DNA of 64,000 nt from Aldrovandia affinis. Taxonomy: Eukaryota; Chordata; Actinopteri; Notacanthiformes; Halosauridae. Location: contig JAINUG010000261.1 in NCBI GenBank assembly GCA_029706075.1, forward strand, positions 1,082,807-1,146,806, in the 5' to 3' direction. This document shows, in pieces, positions 34,648 through 45,756 of the stretch (positions are counted from its first letter, which is position 1; the number at the start of each line of letters is the position of its first letter). The translations under genes were made by a program, and so were the position numbers. The notes beneath the pieces were generated by a model, which saw only the letters and a list, made by a program, of their open reading frames with translations, made no database searches and had not been told where the DNA came from.

Positions 34648-35298
34648 GATCTTTGCTCTCTTATTGAGCAAAAATGTATCTGTAAAAGACAACTGCATTG
34701 GTGTATCTTATCAAGTGAGTACACGTTTACATAAAATAAAATAAAATAATCTGTCCTATATCATATGGCAAGTGTTGCTAAACTCAAATCTAAGGCCCAC
34801 AAGAATATATTTACATTTGTCTAAACCGCCTCAGAATACAATGCTTCTCTTAGGCTAGATGTTTATACCAAACGTTCTGTCATGCATGTCGCAGAAAATT
34901 CTCAGGAGAGCCACATAATACTGAGAAATCGTATATTGTCAAAAATTGTCAAACATTTTTATTTCATAACTTCCCTTGAAAACATGTAACCTTAAATATA
35001 AAGATGTATAATATCTATAGATATGGAAAAAATTTAAAGCACGTGGGTAGTCATAAAGAGTTGACATTTTTTGCCATCATTCAGCTGCCATGTTCCTGGG
35101 CTCTTGTGTAACACATATTCCCATACTTGGTATCAGTATGTAGGGAAGGGAATAGAAATCCCATAGAGCTCTATTCACAATGTGTCTATATCTACACCCA
35201 TGACTCAGCATACCACTCAATGACTCTGTTTAATATCATCGTCTCCCCTGATGCAGTGGCCTCAGCTAAACACATTTCTTCATGCATTGAATGGAATA

Positions 35299-35527
35299 CA
35301 GGTAACTGTCAAAATAAAGTTAATATTTTGGTTACACAGGGCGACACTCAAACAGCCCTTGGCCAGACTAGGAGAGTCCCAGCTGGGTGGAGAGGGCTGT
35401 TGGAAAGGGGAGGGCCAGGCCTATCTGCTGGTACTGGACTTGGCACCCCCTGAAGAGACACTGTACTGCGCCCATTTAAAAGATCCCTAATTTACTCATG
35501 TGTTGCCTTTATTTTGGCAGTTACCTC
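35299..35527. mobile_element. Tc1/mariner-type MITE, same family as 4.3 kb
   Basis: Ends CAGGTAACTGTCAAAATAAA and TTTATTTTGGCAGTTACCTC with TA on both sides (35297-35298, 35528-35529). No coding capacity. Confidence 0.72.
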
Positions 35528-36667
35528 TACATTTTATTGTCAAACTGATGGTGACTTGTTTGTGAAATTGCAAACTTTACTAACAAGCTTGCTTCCTACA
35601 TTGATTAGCTAGCTAGCTAGCAATATATGTATTATCATAAGCACACCGTTAATATTCCTCGCTAGATTACTAAAGTGAATAATTTGTAAAATATCAAGCT
35701 ATCATTAGCTTGCAGTTAGGTAGACAGTTGGCGAGTGAGATTTTTAAATATGGAACGTGGCAAGGTATTGTAGACTATTTTTTCTATAGCCTAGATTAGA
35801 TAATCAAATATTTAATTCCACAGCTGATCAGAATTTTACTTTTACTTAGAACGTTGTTCATGCTTTTTACTCATTTTCCTCCCAATATGGAATGTCCAAT
35901 CGTATTTGCAAGCCACATTTTTTGCATGCCCTGCGATTAATTTGCTGTTGCCGACCTGACGAATGATCCATGTACAGAAGAAGGTGCGTTAATGACATCA
36001 ATGGGTGTTGTTTACATTCTCAGAAACGCTGATGAGAGACTGAGTGAGTGAGTAGCGGAACATTCTGCTTGGACAATGATTTAGAATCGTTTTGAATAAT
36101 CCCACAAATTTGTCAACCAAGTGAGCATTGCATGTTAAATGAACCAATGGTGTAACCGCATATTAAATATTGGGAGGACAGATATGACTGGTTTGAATAT
36201 TGTGGAGGGACATTTCCTCCCCACTCGTTACGCATATCAAATGAACTGCATTTGGCATCAAGGGTTTCATTGCTTGAGAGGTTTATTGCACTTTCAACAT
36301 GTAACTTGTATTATCTGAGACAAATGCAGTTCCATTGTTGAAATCAACATCAAAGGTCAACAGGCATTGTTTAATGCTATCTGGACTGAGCTGTGATTTA
36401 AAGCATCAAGTTACACAGTGTTGGCAAGAATACATTTTAAATTGGATGTAACTGATTTTACTTGCACAACAAATAAAATGTGCAAAACGCAAAGAAATGT
36501 GATGACTCAATCTGTATTTTCCTTATATTTGCAAAGCTGAAATTACGTTTTTGCTGTCTTGATAACTTTTCTCCCTTTTAAAAACATTTTGGATGATCTT
36601 ATTCAGGAGTGTTGTGGTCGATGACAATAGAAGCACCACCTGTGCTAGAAATGTTTTTAAAATCCTA

Positions 36668-36850
36668 TTAGGGGCACGGTCGGAAACCCGTCCTTTCCAG
36701 ACCGACCCTGTTCTGTTAGCCCCGATCGGGAGGTGGCGTGAGGGTGTGAGCTGGCTTGACTTCGCCGTGAAGCGCGGAAGGGTTTCTCCAGAACGTGGGT
36801 GGGCGAATTCCGTCTCGAAGGAAGCGGAGTTCGCTGCCCTCGGGGAATTA
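36668..36850. mobile_element. SINE/MITE fragment related to 21.7 kb
   Basis: Shares GAAACCCGTC, CCAGACCG, GTTAGCCCC, ATCGGGAG and TTTCTCCAGAA in the same order as the intronic copy at 21.7 kb. Confidence 0.5.
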
Positions 36851-37488
36851 TTTATTTATTAGTTTATTTGTAACATGTGTGTGACATGCACAGAGAACAT
36901 GAACAGCCGCAGAAGCAGAGCCCGATGCACTGTACATGTGTATATAGCCGAAGCCGAATGCTTTTCAACACCAGTTCTTTGATGGGCATTGATAGTTAAA
37001 TCAATCAATAAAATAATAAAGTTACATTTTATTAAAGTTAATTTAAAATGAGTGGATATAATGACCAAAAAACAACAGCAACAACAAGCATACATGCAAG
37101 CACGGATCTTGAACCGGGCCGATTGGGCCGTTGCCCATGGGCCCTTGAGCCAAAAGGGCCCTGTCCTGTCACTCGCTCTCACAAATAGACAGTTGAATAC
37201 ACGCAGCGTAACTCCCGCTGAGAAACCGCCTCCCGCCTCCAAGGAATCAACTAGCCTGTGCAACTAGCTAGCGCATCCCACGTTCTCGTTTCCTCCCCCT
37301 CTGATCCACTGAGTTTAACGGTTAAGTTAAAAAAAACAACGTATGTGTTATATTATTGGCTTTCATCTTTATAGGGTGATTTAATTGATGAGGGTACGTC
37401 ATCGCCGGCTTTTACTAAAGTTGGCGTTAGTTAGCTTTGTGTAGAATAAGCGTCTGGGTTTGGTAAAAAAACAAATAGGAAAATCTAA

Positions 37489-37728
37489 ATGGATAGACGG
37501 GGGAGCAGTGGGGGCAAAAAAATAAGGGAAATAAAAAGAGTCTGCAATGCTGCGGCTATTCCCGCAATTTCGAATTATTTTAAACCTGCTGCAGTGGATG
37601 TACGCACTGCCAGCCAGCTCGATAGTGAATTTAGCAGCCAAGCTGTGGCTAGTTCTAGTGCAACGCCGGTGGCTGTGAACGAGGAGGACGTTACCGATGT
37701 TGATGCCAACGACACAGAAGGTAGCTAG
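37489..37728 (+). pseudogene. hAT/ZMYM1-like transposase N-terminal frame
   Basis: Encodes MDRRGSSGGKKIREIKRVCN, then ISNYFKP and acidic/Thr stretches, stopping at TAG. A basic start followed by (I)S.FF/YFKP and a low-complexity region is common in first exons of hAT ZMYM1-like transposons. No downstream catalytic part is found here. Confidence 0.4.
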
Positions 37729-38390
37729 CTAGCTCCTTGTCACTGATGGCAATTGAGTCAGATTTGGTCAGAGGCCTGGATTTTAATGACGTGGTGGACG
37801 CTTTTGCCCAGAGGAAGGCGAGGAAAAAACACATGTTTTAAGGTAAGACAGCTCACTCTTTTACCGCATTTTAATGTTTATTGCTGGTTTAGTAAGTAGC
37901 GCAACAGTTTGTCAATAAGCGTAGTAGCTGTGCCGTCCGCGTGTATAACGTTAGAGTTTCAGTGTGGGACTTGGTGGCAGCATGGTGACCTATATGCATC
38001 AATTTTAGAATCAACGTCCCAGTACTTCGGATCCAGTTAATTCTACAGACCGGTTACTTTGGCCTATAAACGACAAACTTGAAATCACTGTCCCAGTGCT
38101 TCGGGCCCAGCAAATTCCTGCGGTCCAATTACTTTAGGGCCGTTCTCTTTAGCATTACCCTGCCTCTACGCAGAACTACAGAACACTACCTCAGTACGTC
38201 TAGCACAGTATTCCTAAGATCCAGCTGCTTTAGGATCCACAAATTCCAGTAGACTACTTCGGAATTACAACTCCTCCTGCCAGTTACTAAATAAAGTTCC
38301 CAAACAGTGTCCTTTTAATGCTTAGATTCTTTAAAAGAGGGATACTTCTATTTTAAAACCAGCGCTTTAAAGAAAGAAACCAATTTCTTA

Positions 38391-38392
38391 CC
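38391..38392 (-). promoter_or_regulatory. Splice donor of LTR leader, arm A
   Basis: On the - strand the sequence is ATAAAG|GTAAGAAATT, an excellent donor just 3' of the primer-binding site. It would join the U5/PBS exon to the acceptor in front of the 694-aa ORF (34680-34682). Confidence 0.55.
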
Positions 38393-38419
38393 TTTATCAC
38401 GGTTTTCTTCGGAAATTCC

Positions 38420-38437
38420 CTCCTGGCTGGCTCGCCA
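38420..38437 (-). promoter_or_regulatory. tRNA-Arg primer-binding site, arm A
   Basis: On the - strand TGGCGAGCCAGCCAGGAG is the exact complement of the 3' end of vertebrate tRNA-Arg(ACG) plus CCA, as I know that tRNA. It starts two bases after the LTR end, the normal place for a minus-strand primer site. Confidence 0.8.
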
Positions 38438-38439
38438 AT

Positions 38440-38976
38440 TGTAAGAAATACGGCAGCACTCTGATCTTGATGAAGAAGGTTTTATTTCGGTAGCGACAGT
38501 AACAAAGTAAATGACAGGTAATACAAGAATACCAGCAAGCACTCTGGACTCAGTGGAGTTCTTCTGAATGTCCTTCTCCCAACTGAATGACTCTAAATAC
38601 TATTTTTCAGCTTTGTTTTCTGAGGCGGGAAACAGAAATGTGTATACGGAAATAATGTGATTGATTTAAGGAGGCCAAACACTGGCTTCCTTAAATCAAT
38701 CAGTCTGCTCATCACTAGGGGGGGTCTGATTGATTCAGTTCCCGGGGCCTAGCCAGGAAACAGTCTATTGTATTGTTAATCAAGTCTAAATGGTTGGCCT
38801 GAGTAGCCGTTTGATCACCTATCCATGTATTCTACTGGCCATTGTTGGTTTCAGGAGTTTCTCTCTCTTCCTCTTGATCACCTATTCACATGCCAATTAC
38901 TGTCTCCATTTGGCCACACAGATCCCTTGTAATTGTGATATGATTTACCTGTCTGCTTACAGTTCAATATCTTACA
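38440..38976 (-). mobile_element. LTR of tRNA-Arg-primed retroelement, arm A (537 bp)
   Basis: Bounded by TGTAAG and CTTACA inverted ends. On its own strand it has a palindrome in U3 (38658-38702), a TATTTAGAG TATA-like box and AATAAA near the 3' end, followed directly by the primer-binding site. Arm B has the 540-bp counterpart. Snakehead retrovirus is the described fish retrovirus with an arginine tRNA primer site, so a relative is possible. Confidence 0.78.
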
Positions 38977-39348
38977 ACATATATATATATAAATGAAAAC
39001 AAATTGTGGACAAAAAAATGGAAGAATGGACAGACCCCTTTCTTATCCCTGCCCTTATTCTTGTCTGAGTTTATATGGCACAAGCGTTACTAATTCTATA
39101 AACATTTAAGCCCAGTTATGACTACAAAAAATTGTAACAATAGCTTTCAAATTGTAAACATAATGGTAGCTGTTGTTAACTGTTCAATTTATTTCTCTCC
39201 ATTTATCACAAATTAGCTTCCTCCATTTGTGCTCTGCAGCAATTTCGCTTTAGCTGACTTATAGGAAACCTCTCTGGTTTTAACATGAACTAGCCTATTG
39301 AGGGTTCATATGCACAGAGTTGGCAGTGCAGCGGGCTGGCAGTGTAGT

Positions 39349-39590
39349 GTAATGGTTAGGGAGCTGGGCTTGTAACTTGCCCAGGTGGGGCACTGCTGTT
39401 GTACCCTAGAGCAAGGTACTTAACCTAAATTGCTTCAGTAAAATATCCAGCTGTATAAATGGATTGTATGCAAAGAAATGTAAACTGTGAGATAAGAGCA
39501 TCTGCTACATGCCTAAAACGTAAATGTCGCTCTGGATAAGAGTGTCTGCTAAATGCCAAAATGTAAATGTAAATGTAAAAACAATCATTC
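39349..39590 (+). mobile_element. tRNA-headed SINE, B box deleted, arm A
   Basis: Has AGTGTAATGGTTAGGGAGCT (A-box region), CAGCTGTATAAATGGATTGT and the shared tail. Compared with the intact copy at 61.67 kb it lacks the GGTTGCAGGTTCAATCCCC segment, so it should not be transcribed by Pol III. Confidence 0.75.
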
Positions 39591-39779
39591 ACTGGCACAG
39601 CTATCTCACACACCCATTGATCATTACTGAAGGAGTAGTAGTAACAGTCCAACACAATCAAGAGATACTGCTGACCTCTCACAGCTCAAATGGGACGTCA
39701 ATAACAGGGTGCAAAAAGTTCTGATAAGGCTGTTGGGTGGCTCATCCTGCTCATCCTCAACAGAAGGCACTGTTCTAGT

Positions 39780-40310
39780 GTGTGGATGAGCCCCACGGTC
39801 TGCATCCTGTTAAGGCTTTCTGTTTATGTGAAATCTATTTTTACTCTGTCTGTTTTAATCTTCACATCTGTCTCAGACCAGTTTGATTGCTTGGCACTAA
39901 ATGTTCAGGTGGGTTGTACTAATGTCACAGTTGTGGGAGTGTATCGACCCCCAATTGCTCTCCCCTGTGTTATAGTCAATCTCTCTTGCTTATTATCTAC
40001 ATTTCAACATGCTGAAATGCTGATCATGGGTGATTTAAATCTGGATTGGTTATTGGTTATATATATACAGTATAAGGGTATGTATGTTTACATGGGTCTT
40101 GTATATGTGCATGTTTACATACAATAGAGGAACTATATTGATGCAATCTGTATACTTTCTTTTATGAATATTAATACTTCTGTGGTGATCAAATGTATAC
40201 CCCCCCGCCCCATGTTTCATGAAATTTGTGTAGTTATTAAAAAAGATCACTACCCACCCATATTGTATTCTGATGCTGATGTTTGTGCTCATTAAACGGG
40301 TAACAGTAAA
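39780..40310 (+). pseudogene. LINE endonuclease fragment, arm A
   Basis: The frame has NVTVVGVYRPP and EMLIMGDLNLDWL, matching the YRPP and GDLN(x)DW signatures of apurinic-type endonucleases in fish LINEs. It then degrades. Arm B carries the inverse copy. Confidence 0.7.
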
Positions 40311-40833
40311 TAAAATAAATGTTATTACGTCTCACTCATTTGTTCTGTTTGCCTACCTATATCTATGGGGAATATTCTCACTTGGAGATCCATGCCTCCA
40401 AATGAATTCTTGTTCTTTGGCTTTGATCAAGCATGCTATGAGTTTATTCTCCAGAAGGGAGAAGCAGCAGCATTGCTTCAAATATTGATTTACCATGGTC
40501 ATTTATTTTTATTTTATTTTTTTGGCTGCTGTAATCCTGTACATGCGGATTATATGCACCTCGATGGGGAGAAAATCTCTCACTCAGATAACTGAGGTTA
40601 CATAGGTGTTGCACCCTACCTCTAAAATGCATAAAAACAACCGTGGAACAGATGCAAACTGTGGAGCAGATACAGAGGCTCAGGGGGTAGGGATCTGCCT
40701 TTCTCACGTCTCTGTCACAATGTTCCACGCATTGACAACTCTCTGTGTGAAAAAAATACTTCTTTGTCAATCCCTGTTATGAATTCTCCCTTCCTGTTTA
40801 CTAAACCTGAATTGATTAAATGTGCCCAGAACT

Positions 40834-41470
40834 GCTGTTAGATATTTAGAGTAGTTCTCCATCCTAAAATATGCATGTATTTTCATATTGTGCAGGTGTT
40901 GTTCTAGACTTTAGCACAAAATTCACGTCATGCTCATCGATATCAGTACATTTCTTATTGACTGGCAGATCAGTTGTCTATTCTGGCGGGTGCAAGAGCG
41001 CAGGATCTTCAAATGATGATACTGACGCGCTGCCTACTGGCCTAAATCAACACAAAACCAACAACGAACATGCATTCTGTATTAGAGGATATATTTCCAC
41101 TGTCCAAAAAGGTGGATTTACACGTACAAAATCTAAATTTCATCGCGTAAATTATAAAAGGAAAACGCATATTTTCCATGCAAAGCGGATGAGAAGAACA
41201 GATCCGTTGAATGAGCGAGTTCACGGTTCAGTAAAACAGATTTAAATGTGTTTATATGTCCACCTACTGGGAAAAGTGGGAAGTGCAGCCCGCGCTGTAT
41301 TTTCACAGAATCCAAATAGACCAAACTATCATAATTATGTTCTTCATTTGGCAGAAACGGAATTATGGAGGGGAACCTCCGTTAACCCGAGCGCGTGTCA
41401 TATAGCACTCATACCAAAATGTTATTGTATTTCGTATACATGTCACGCTATTTTTTGATTGGAGGAATAT
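40834..41470. other. Spacer stretch before the U1 gene
   Basis: A 124-codon frame at 40871-41245 shows no domain that I recognise. I see no clear repeat here. The distal promoter element of U1 begins after it. Confidence 0.4.
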
Positions 41471-41477
41471 AAACTGT

Positions 41478-41490
41478 TGCATTGTGGGAA
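41478..41490 (+). promoter_or_regulatory. U1 distal element (ZNF143/SPH-like)
   Basis: TGCATTGTGGGAA is the inverse of TTCCCACAATGCA, the core of the ZNF143 (Staf) site used in snRNA distal elements. It lies about 206-194 bases before the U1 start, the usual place. Confidence 0.6.
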
Positions 41491-41621
41491 CATTAACGAA
41501 CCTTGTTCAGGATATCGTACAAAAAACGAAATTGCGATATATAACTACTCACAACCACATATTTGTTAATGTTAGTTACTGTTCTCGCAAGATATAGTCA
41601 CAGAACGACTTGTAGAATGCG

Positions 41622-41646
41622 ATAACCGTTACTGTAAAATGTACGT
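41622..41646 (+). promoter_or_regulatory. U1 proximal sequence element (PSE)
   Basis: TAACCGTTACTGTAAAATGT lies about 62-40 bases upstream of the U1 start and resembles vertebrate PSEs (ACCGTAACTTGAAAG type). No TATA box follows, as expected for a Pol II snRNA promoter. Confidence 0.6.
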
Positions 41647-41683
41647 TAAGGAGTGGCTCTGTGTTCCCCGACGTGTACAACTC

Positions 41684-41847
41684 ATACTTACCTGGCAGGG
41701 GAGATACCATGATCAAGAAGGTGGTTCACCCAGGGCGAGGCTCAGCCATTGCACTTCGGTTGTGCTGACCCCTGCGAATTCCCCAAATGTGGGAATCTCG
41801 ACTGCATAATTTCTGGTAGTGGGGGACTGCGTTCGCGCTCTCCCCTG
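41684..41847 (+). ncRNA. rnu1: U1 spliceosomal snRNA (164 nt)
   Basis: The RNA begins ATACTTACCTGGCAGGGGAG, whose ACTTACCTG pairs with 5' splice sites. It has the GATCAAGAAGG and CATTGCACTTCGG loop regions (stem-loops I and II), the Sm site AATTTCTGG (41808-41816), and ends with the stem-loop GGGGGACTGCGTTCGCGCTC TCCCCTG. Length is exactly the vertebrate 164 nt. Changes relative to human U1 are few and include apparently paired changes in stems (for example TCAGCC with GGTTGTGCTGA). With the upstream elements and a 3'-box-like stretch it looks functional. It sits in the spacer of the inverted duplication. Confidence 0.93.
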
Positions 41848-41851
41848 ATTG

Positions 41852-41871
41852 TTGGTTCAAAATGAAGTTAA
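41852..41871 (+). terminator. U1 3' box candidate
   Basis: GGTTCAAAATGAAGTTAAGA begins five bases after the RNA end and approximates the snRNA 3' box (GTTTN0-3AAARNNAGA). Confidence 0.5.
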
Positions 41872-42242
41872 GAACGTGTATTGTTTATGTCTGTCATCGT
41901 TAGTGGTACCACAAGGTTTGTCGTGCTTTTGTCGCAGTACGTGGTATGTGAAGGATGCTGGTAATCTGTAATTACGTTCAATGCGTCATCTGTTTCACGA
42001 GGGTGTTCCGTGTGGATTGAATGATTTACAATTTACCCGTCATCACAATAATACTCGCGCTGTGCATGCTTGTGCACTGACACGGAGCATATATACAATA
42101 ATAATAATAAAATATACATAATAAATGTGGTATTATGTCATTTAGATCTTTCAGCGCTTATGCTAGATTTATAGTTGACGCATTGAAGGGGGCGCGCGCT
42201 CACATCTCACAAACTAAGATTTTATACTAGCCTACTACACGT

Positions 42243-42374
42243 CCACTGACCGCGCGCTTTTTGAACATTGCACAAAGAAGATGGACGATGGAGAGGAGTT
42301 GATTGTACATGCAAATCAACTCCTCTCCATCGTCCATCTTCTTTGTGCAATGTTCAAAAACGTTCGGTCAGTGG
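42243..42374. repeat. Near-perfect hairpin (about 57-bp stem, 9-nt loop)
   Basis: The left arm 42258-42304 and right arm 42314-42360 are exact inverse copies over 47 bases, with loop GTACATGCA. Stem pairing resumes outside a small bulge (CCACTGACCG at 42243-42252 with CGGTCAGTGG at 42365-42374). No target duplication or known MITE end was seen. Confidence 0.92.
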
Positions 42375-43136
42375 AAATGAAACACGAGAAGACCATGAAA
42401 TGAAACACGAGAAGTGCGATTTGTTTAATAAACAATATTCTTACAACTTTTTCCTGACAGTCACTTCGTCACTATTGAGCGTTTCCGCTATTTCCTTCTA
42501 CGAGTTAATTGCCATCTGGTTGTCTTTGTAATCGCGAAGTGAGGAGTCCGCAATGAAGTTCTACATTTTTAAATGTCAGGAAAAGACTCGTTCAACCTCC
42601 AGTCAACCAATCATCAGCGATATAGGTCTTGCGGCTGGCGCGGCGCGCCCAGTGTTTTCTGGCAAGGCCGTAAGGTATAAATCAAGCTTAATCGGGGTTG
42701 CAGTGACGAATATGCTATTTGACACGCAGATGTGTTTTTGATTAGGCCTACTTTTAGCAAGGTAGGTAAAAAAATGTTTTGATTAACAATGAATCAACAT
42801 GAATTTCGTTTTAGATAACCTTTCCAAAAAGGTAGAGCAATTAATGCAACTCCTAATTAATGGCTAGTTTTATAACATTAAACAGTCGACGTGACACTTG
42901 GCTCAGCCCGAGATCTTTCCGTAGTATTGTGGTTATTGCGTTCTTTACGGTGTTTGACGGTGGGTAGCGTTACAGTGGAAGTGACATGGGGAAAAAAATC
43001 CAGGCAGTCTTTTGCAAGTGTGAGAGTCCTTGAGAGTCCTGCTACAATCCTACTGACTGCCAGTCCGTTACAGGAATATTTGGTGGTGTGAAGGGACGTC
43101 CCACACGTTACTTTTTGTCCGGGAAGGAAAAGAGCT
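42375..43136. other. Spacer stretch between hairpin and hAT element
   Basis: Includes a short tandem pair (GAAATGAAACACGAGAAG twice, 42376-42417) next to the hairpin. Otherwise no gene or clear repeat was seen. Confidence 0.45.
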
Positions 43137-43187
43137 CTCCCCGTCGGGGAATTGAACCCCGGGCTGCCGCGCCGAGAGCTGCATACA
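43137..43187 (-). pseudogene. tRNA-like 3' half (Glu/Asp type)
   Basis: On the - strand GGGGTTCAATTCCCCG forms a perfect T-arm, followed by ACGGGGAG like a 3' acceptor strand. The 5' half and anticodon arm are not found. The hAT element landed at its edge. It is either a tRNA pseudogene or a SINE head. Confidence 0.45.
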
Positions 43188-43552
43188 GTTAAGCCAGGGG
43201 TGTCAAACATGTAGCCCGCCAGCTGGTCCAGTATGGCCCGCCAGGTGATGGATTTTAATTCGTTTTTTAAAATATAAAATAAAATACATAAATCATATAT
43301 TGGAGGACTGCATAATACATAACTTGAGTTTGCGCAGTTGCAGATTTTTTTCCTGTCCGCTAGGTGGCGCTACCCCTTTAATCACTAAGGCAGAATTATA
43401 ACTACATTTTCGGCACGGAAAACACATAGGGAAACCACCTTGTTAGCTATCGCATGAAGAAAAAATTCAACTCGTCTGATTGACTCAAGTGCACAAACAG
43501 CTAACTTGTTATTTTTCAGTGCAATCGTCAAATCATTGCCCTATCAAAGAAA

Positions 43553-44927
43553 ATGAAAATTGAAGGAGAATGCCGTTTATTTCAGGAGAAGTGGACAAAT
43601 GATTTATTTTTCACCGTTGTGAACGATAACCTACGTGCCTCATATGCACGCAACAAGTGGCTGTTCCAAAGGAGTACAACATTCGGAGACACTATCAGAC
43701 TATTCATGGCGATAAGTACAAGAAATACACAGGTAAAGAGAAAGTATTCGAATTAATAGGGGGGCTGAAAAAACAGCAGTCGATCTTTGCCCAGGCTCGA
43801 CATGTAAATGATGCAGCGGTCAAAGCTAGCTATGTTAGCTAGCTGCCTTTCTGCATTGGTCGGTAGAAAGGCAGGGGTAGTGGCGAAATTCAAAGCTAAG
43901 GTAGAGGCACTGAGACCCGAACAAGCCCTTTTGGGGTTTCATTGTATTTTGCACCAGGATGCGTTATGTAGCAAGTCCCTTAAAATGAACAATGTCATGG
44001 ACGTAGTTATCAAAACGGTTAATTTCATACGGGCAAGAGGGCTCAATCACCATCAATTTGACACTTTCCTAAATGACAATGACATTCGTCATGGGTTGCC
44101 TTACCACACCGAAGTTCGTTGGCTCAGTCGTGGAGTTGTACTTGAACGCTTCTTTGAATTACGTGAAGAAATAAAATATTTCATGCACCAGAAAGCTAGG
44201 CCAGTGTCTCAGCTGTAAGATGCAGAGTGGCTTAACGACCTTGCATTTATGGTGGACATTACTGAGCACCTGAATTGGCTCAATACAAAGATGCAAGGAC
44301 GCGACAAGCTTGTGACAGAATTTTATGATAGCGTTCGTGCATTCGAGCTGAAACTGAATTTGTGGGAGAAACAACTCCCTCTCGGCAACTTTGCACATTT
44401 CCCCACACTGAAATTAACAGGCGAAATTCACGGAACAGCCCAAGTTAACAGAGAACGATACGGACAGAAAATAGCCGAATTAAGAGATGAGTTTCAAGAA
44501 CGATTCCTTGACTTCCGGAAACTTGACAAAGACTTCAGAATCTTTCGCACGCCGTTTTCTGTGAGTGCGTCTGAAGTGGCAGAGGAGTTGCAAATGGAGA
44601 TAATTGAACTGCAGTGCGACATGCTGCTTAGAGACAAGTTTGCTACATGCAGTCTCAACGCCTTTTATCAGTACCTGGGGTCCAACTACCCCAAGCTGAA
44701 AGCATTTGCCTCGAGAATCATTTCCATGTTTGGGACAACGTATGTCTGAACAAACGTTCTCAGTCATGAACGTAAACAAATCTAAATTACGTTCACAACT
44801 CACAGACACAGACCCGAACTCCATCATGAAGGTTGCGGTAACACAGTCGCTTGCTCCTGATGTTGATGCACTGGTCAAGGCAAAAGATGCCAGGCGTCAG
44901 GGAGCCATAATTGATGTAAGTACATAA
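43553..44927 (+). pseudogene. hAT transposase (GTF2IRD2-like), disrupted
   Basis: Overlapping frames give KEYNIRRHYQTIHGDKY (BED-like region end), then LLGFHCILHQDALCSKSL, EVRWLSRGVVLERFFELREE, HLNWLNTKMQG and finally MSEQTFSVMNVNKSKLRSQL, which is the hAT dimerisation part. Stops and shifts are seen near 43800, at 44218 (TAA after SQL) and near 44740, so no full protein can be made. Established family signature: W.SRG..L.RF..L and the QTFS.MN.NKS.LR..L block. Confidence 0.88.
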
Positions 44928-45028
44928 AACAGCATTTGTTAAATAGGTTCTTTATTTGATTGGAATATGAATGCTGAGTTTGGGTCTTTATGCATGATGT
45001 ATTACATGTTCAGCTGGGATCATTAGCT

Positions 45029-45756
45029 TGTCATGGTTTTCCCCGGACTCACCGCTGGGTGGCGGTGTTGCGCCTTCCTTGTGGGAGGCGCACAGGTGGG
45101 GTTCATTTGGCAATTACCTTCCTATTTAAACCCCCACCTGTAGTTGCTCTGGGCAAAATCGTAAGCCATCTTTGCACAAGGTAGTTGTGTCTTTTTAAAG
45201 ACGTAACATCAAGACTTACTTTAGAAAAGACTCTTTCTGTCCGAAACTATCTCTAACTAAGAACATCGTTATTGTACCTTCTATAAGAACCTTGCTCTCT
45301 ATTAGAGCTTCCGTTTGGTTTTCTTTTGTTCAGTCGGTTCGACTGTGTTTTAGTTACATTCTTGTTCTTTGGCTCTCCTAGCCCTTTCTCGTTTTCGGAC
45401 ACTCGGTGTCTTTGGTTTATTTGATTGTTTCTATTACCATTTGTAATCCGGTGGACGTATTTCCACCACCGTGTTTTTTGTTTTCTGCAAAGAAATTAGT
45501 ATAAGGTATTTTGTTTGTCGGGTGTTTTGCTACCCTCACCTTATTAACTCCATGGAGTTTTCTTTATTTCTTTTGTTTGTGTCAGTGTGACACATAGCCG
45601 GTGCCCGCTGGGTGATATTTTCCGTTCCTCCCTTTTGTTCGCCCCTTCCTATTTCTCTGTTTATCAGAACTAGTGGTTAGACTGTAGGGCAGTACAGTGT
45701 AACTTATTGATCCCCTGGGGTTCTGCGAGTGGCGCCTATCACCATCCACCCTCACA
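45029..45756 (+). mobile_element. Solo LTR (728 bp) nested in the hAT element
   Basis: Runs from TGTCATGGTTTTCCCC to CCACCCTCACA, flanked by TAGCT on both sides (45024-45028 and 45757-45761). It has CCTATTTAAACC as TATA box. No internal coding sequence. It inserted after the hAT element. Confidence 0.78.

Larger units (their letters stand above)
34765..37995. other. Arm-A-only 3.2-kb insertion in the leader
   Basis: Relative to arm B, this stretch replaces about 210 bases of leader between LTR and ORF. It contains a Tc1-type MITE (35.3 kb), a SINE-like piece (36.67-36.85 kb) and a hAT N-terminal frame (37.49 kb). The rest (34.77-35.29 and 35.53-36.6 kb) is AT-rich with AGCT tetramer runs and shows no gene. 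Confidence 0.6.
28668..40833 (+). repeat. Inverted duplication, arm A (12.2 kb)
   Basis: Arm A matches arm B (49364-57305) in inverse orientation along its length, including several frames, a solo LTR, the LTR/PBS unit, a 694-aa ORF, a SINE and LINE pieces. It is longer than arm B because of two insertions (30435-31700 and 34765-37995). The outer limit is where ACTGGCTGAAAGCAATCGC stops matching; the inner limit is near CCCAGAACTGC. Confidence 0.88.

Noticed and set aside
35605..35625. AGCT tetramer runs (also near 28.78, 46.19, 47.89 and 57.17 kb) as a special signal
   Set aside because: Short tetranucleotide runs recur in several unrelated places and look like ordinary simple repeats.
40871..41245. 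Possible 124-codon gene before U1
   Set aside because: No motif, no copy in the arms, and weak codon character.
43137..43187. Functional tRNA gene
   Set aside because: Only a T-arm and 3' acceptor strand are present; no D-arm or anticodon arm can be formed.
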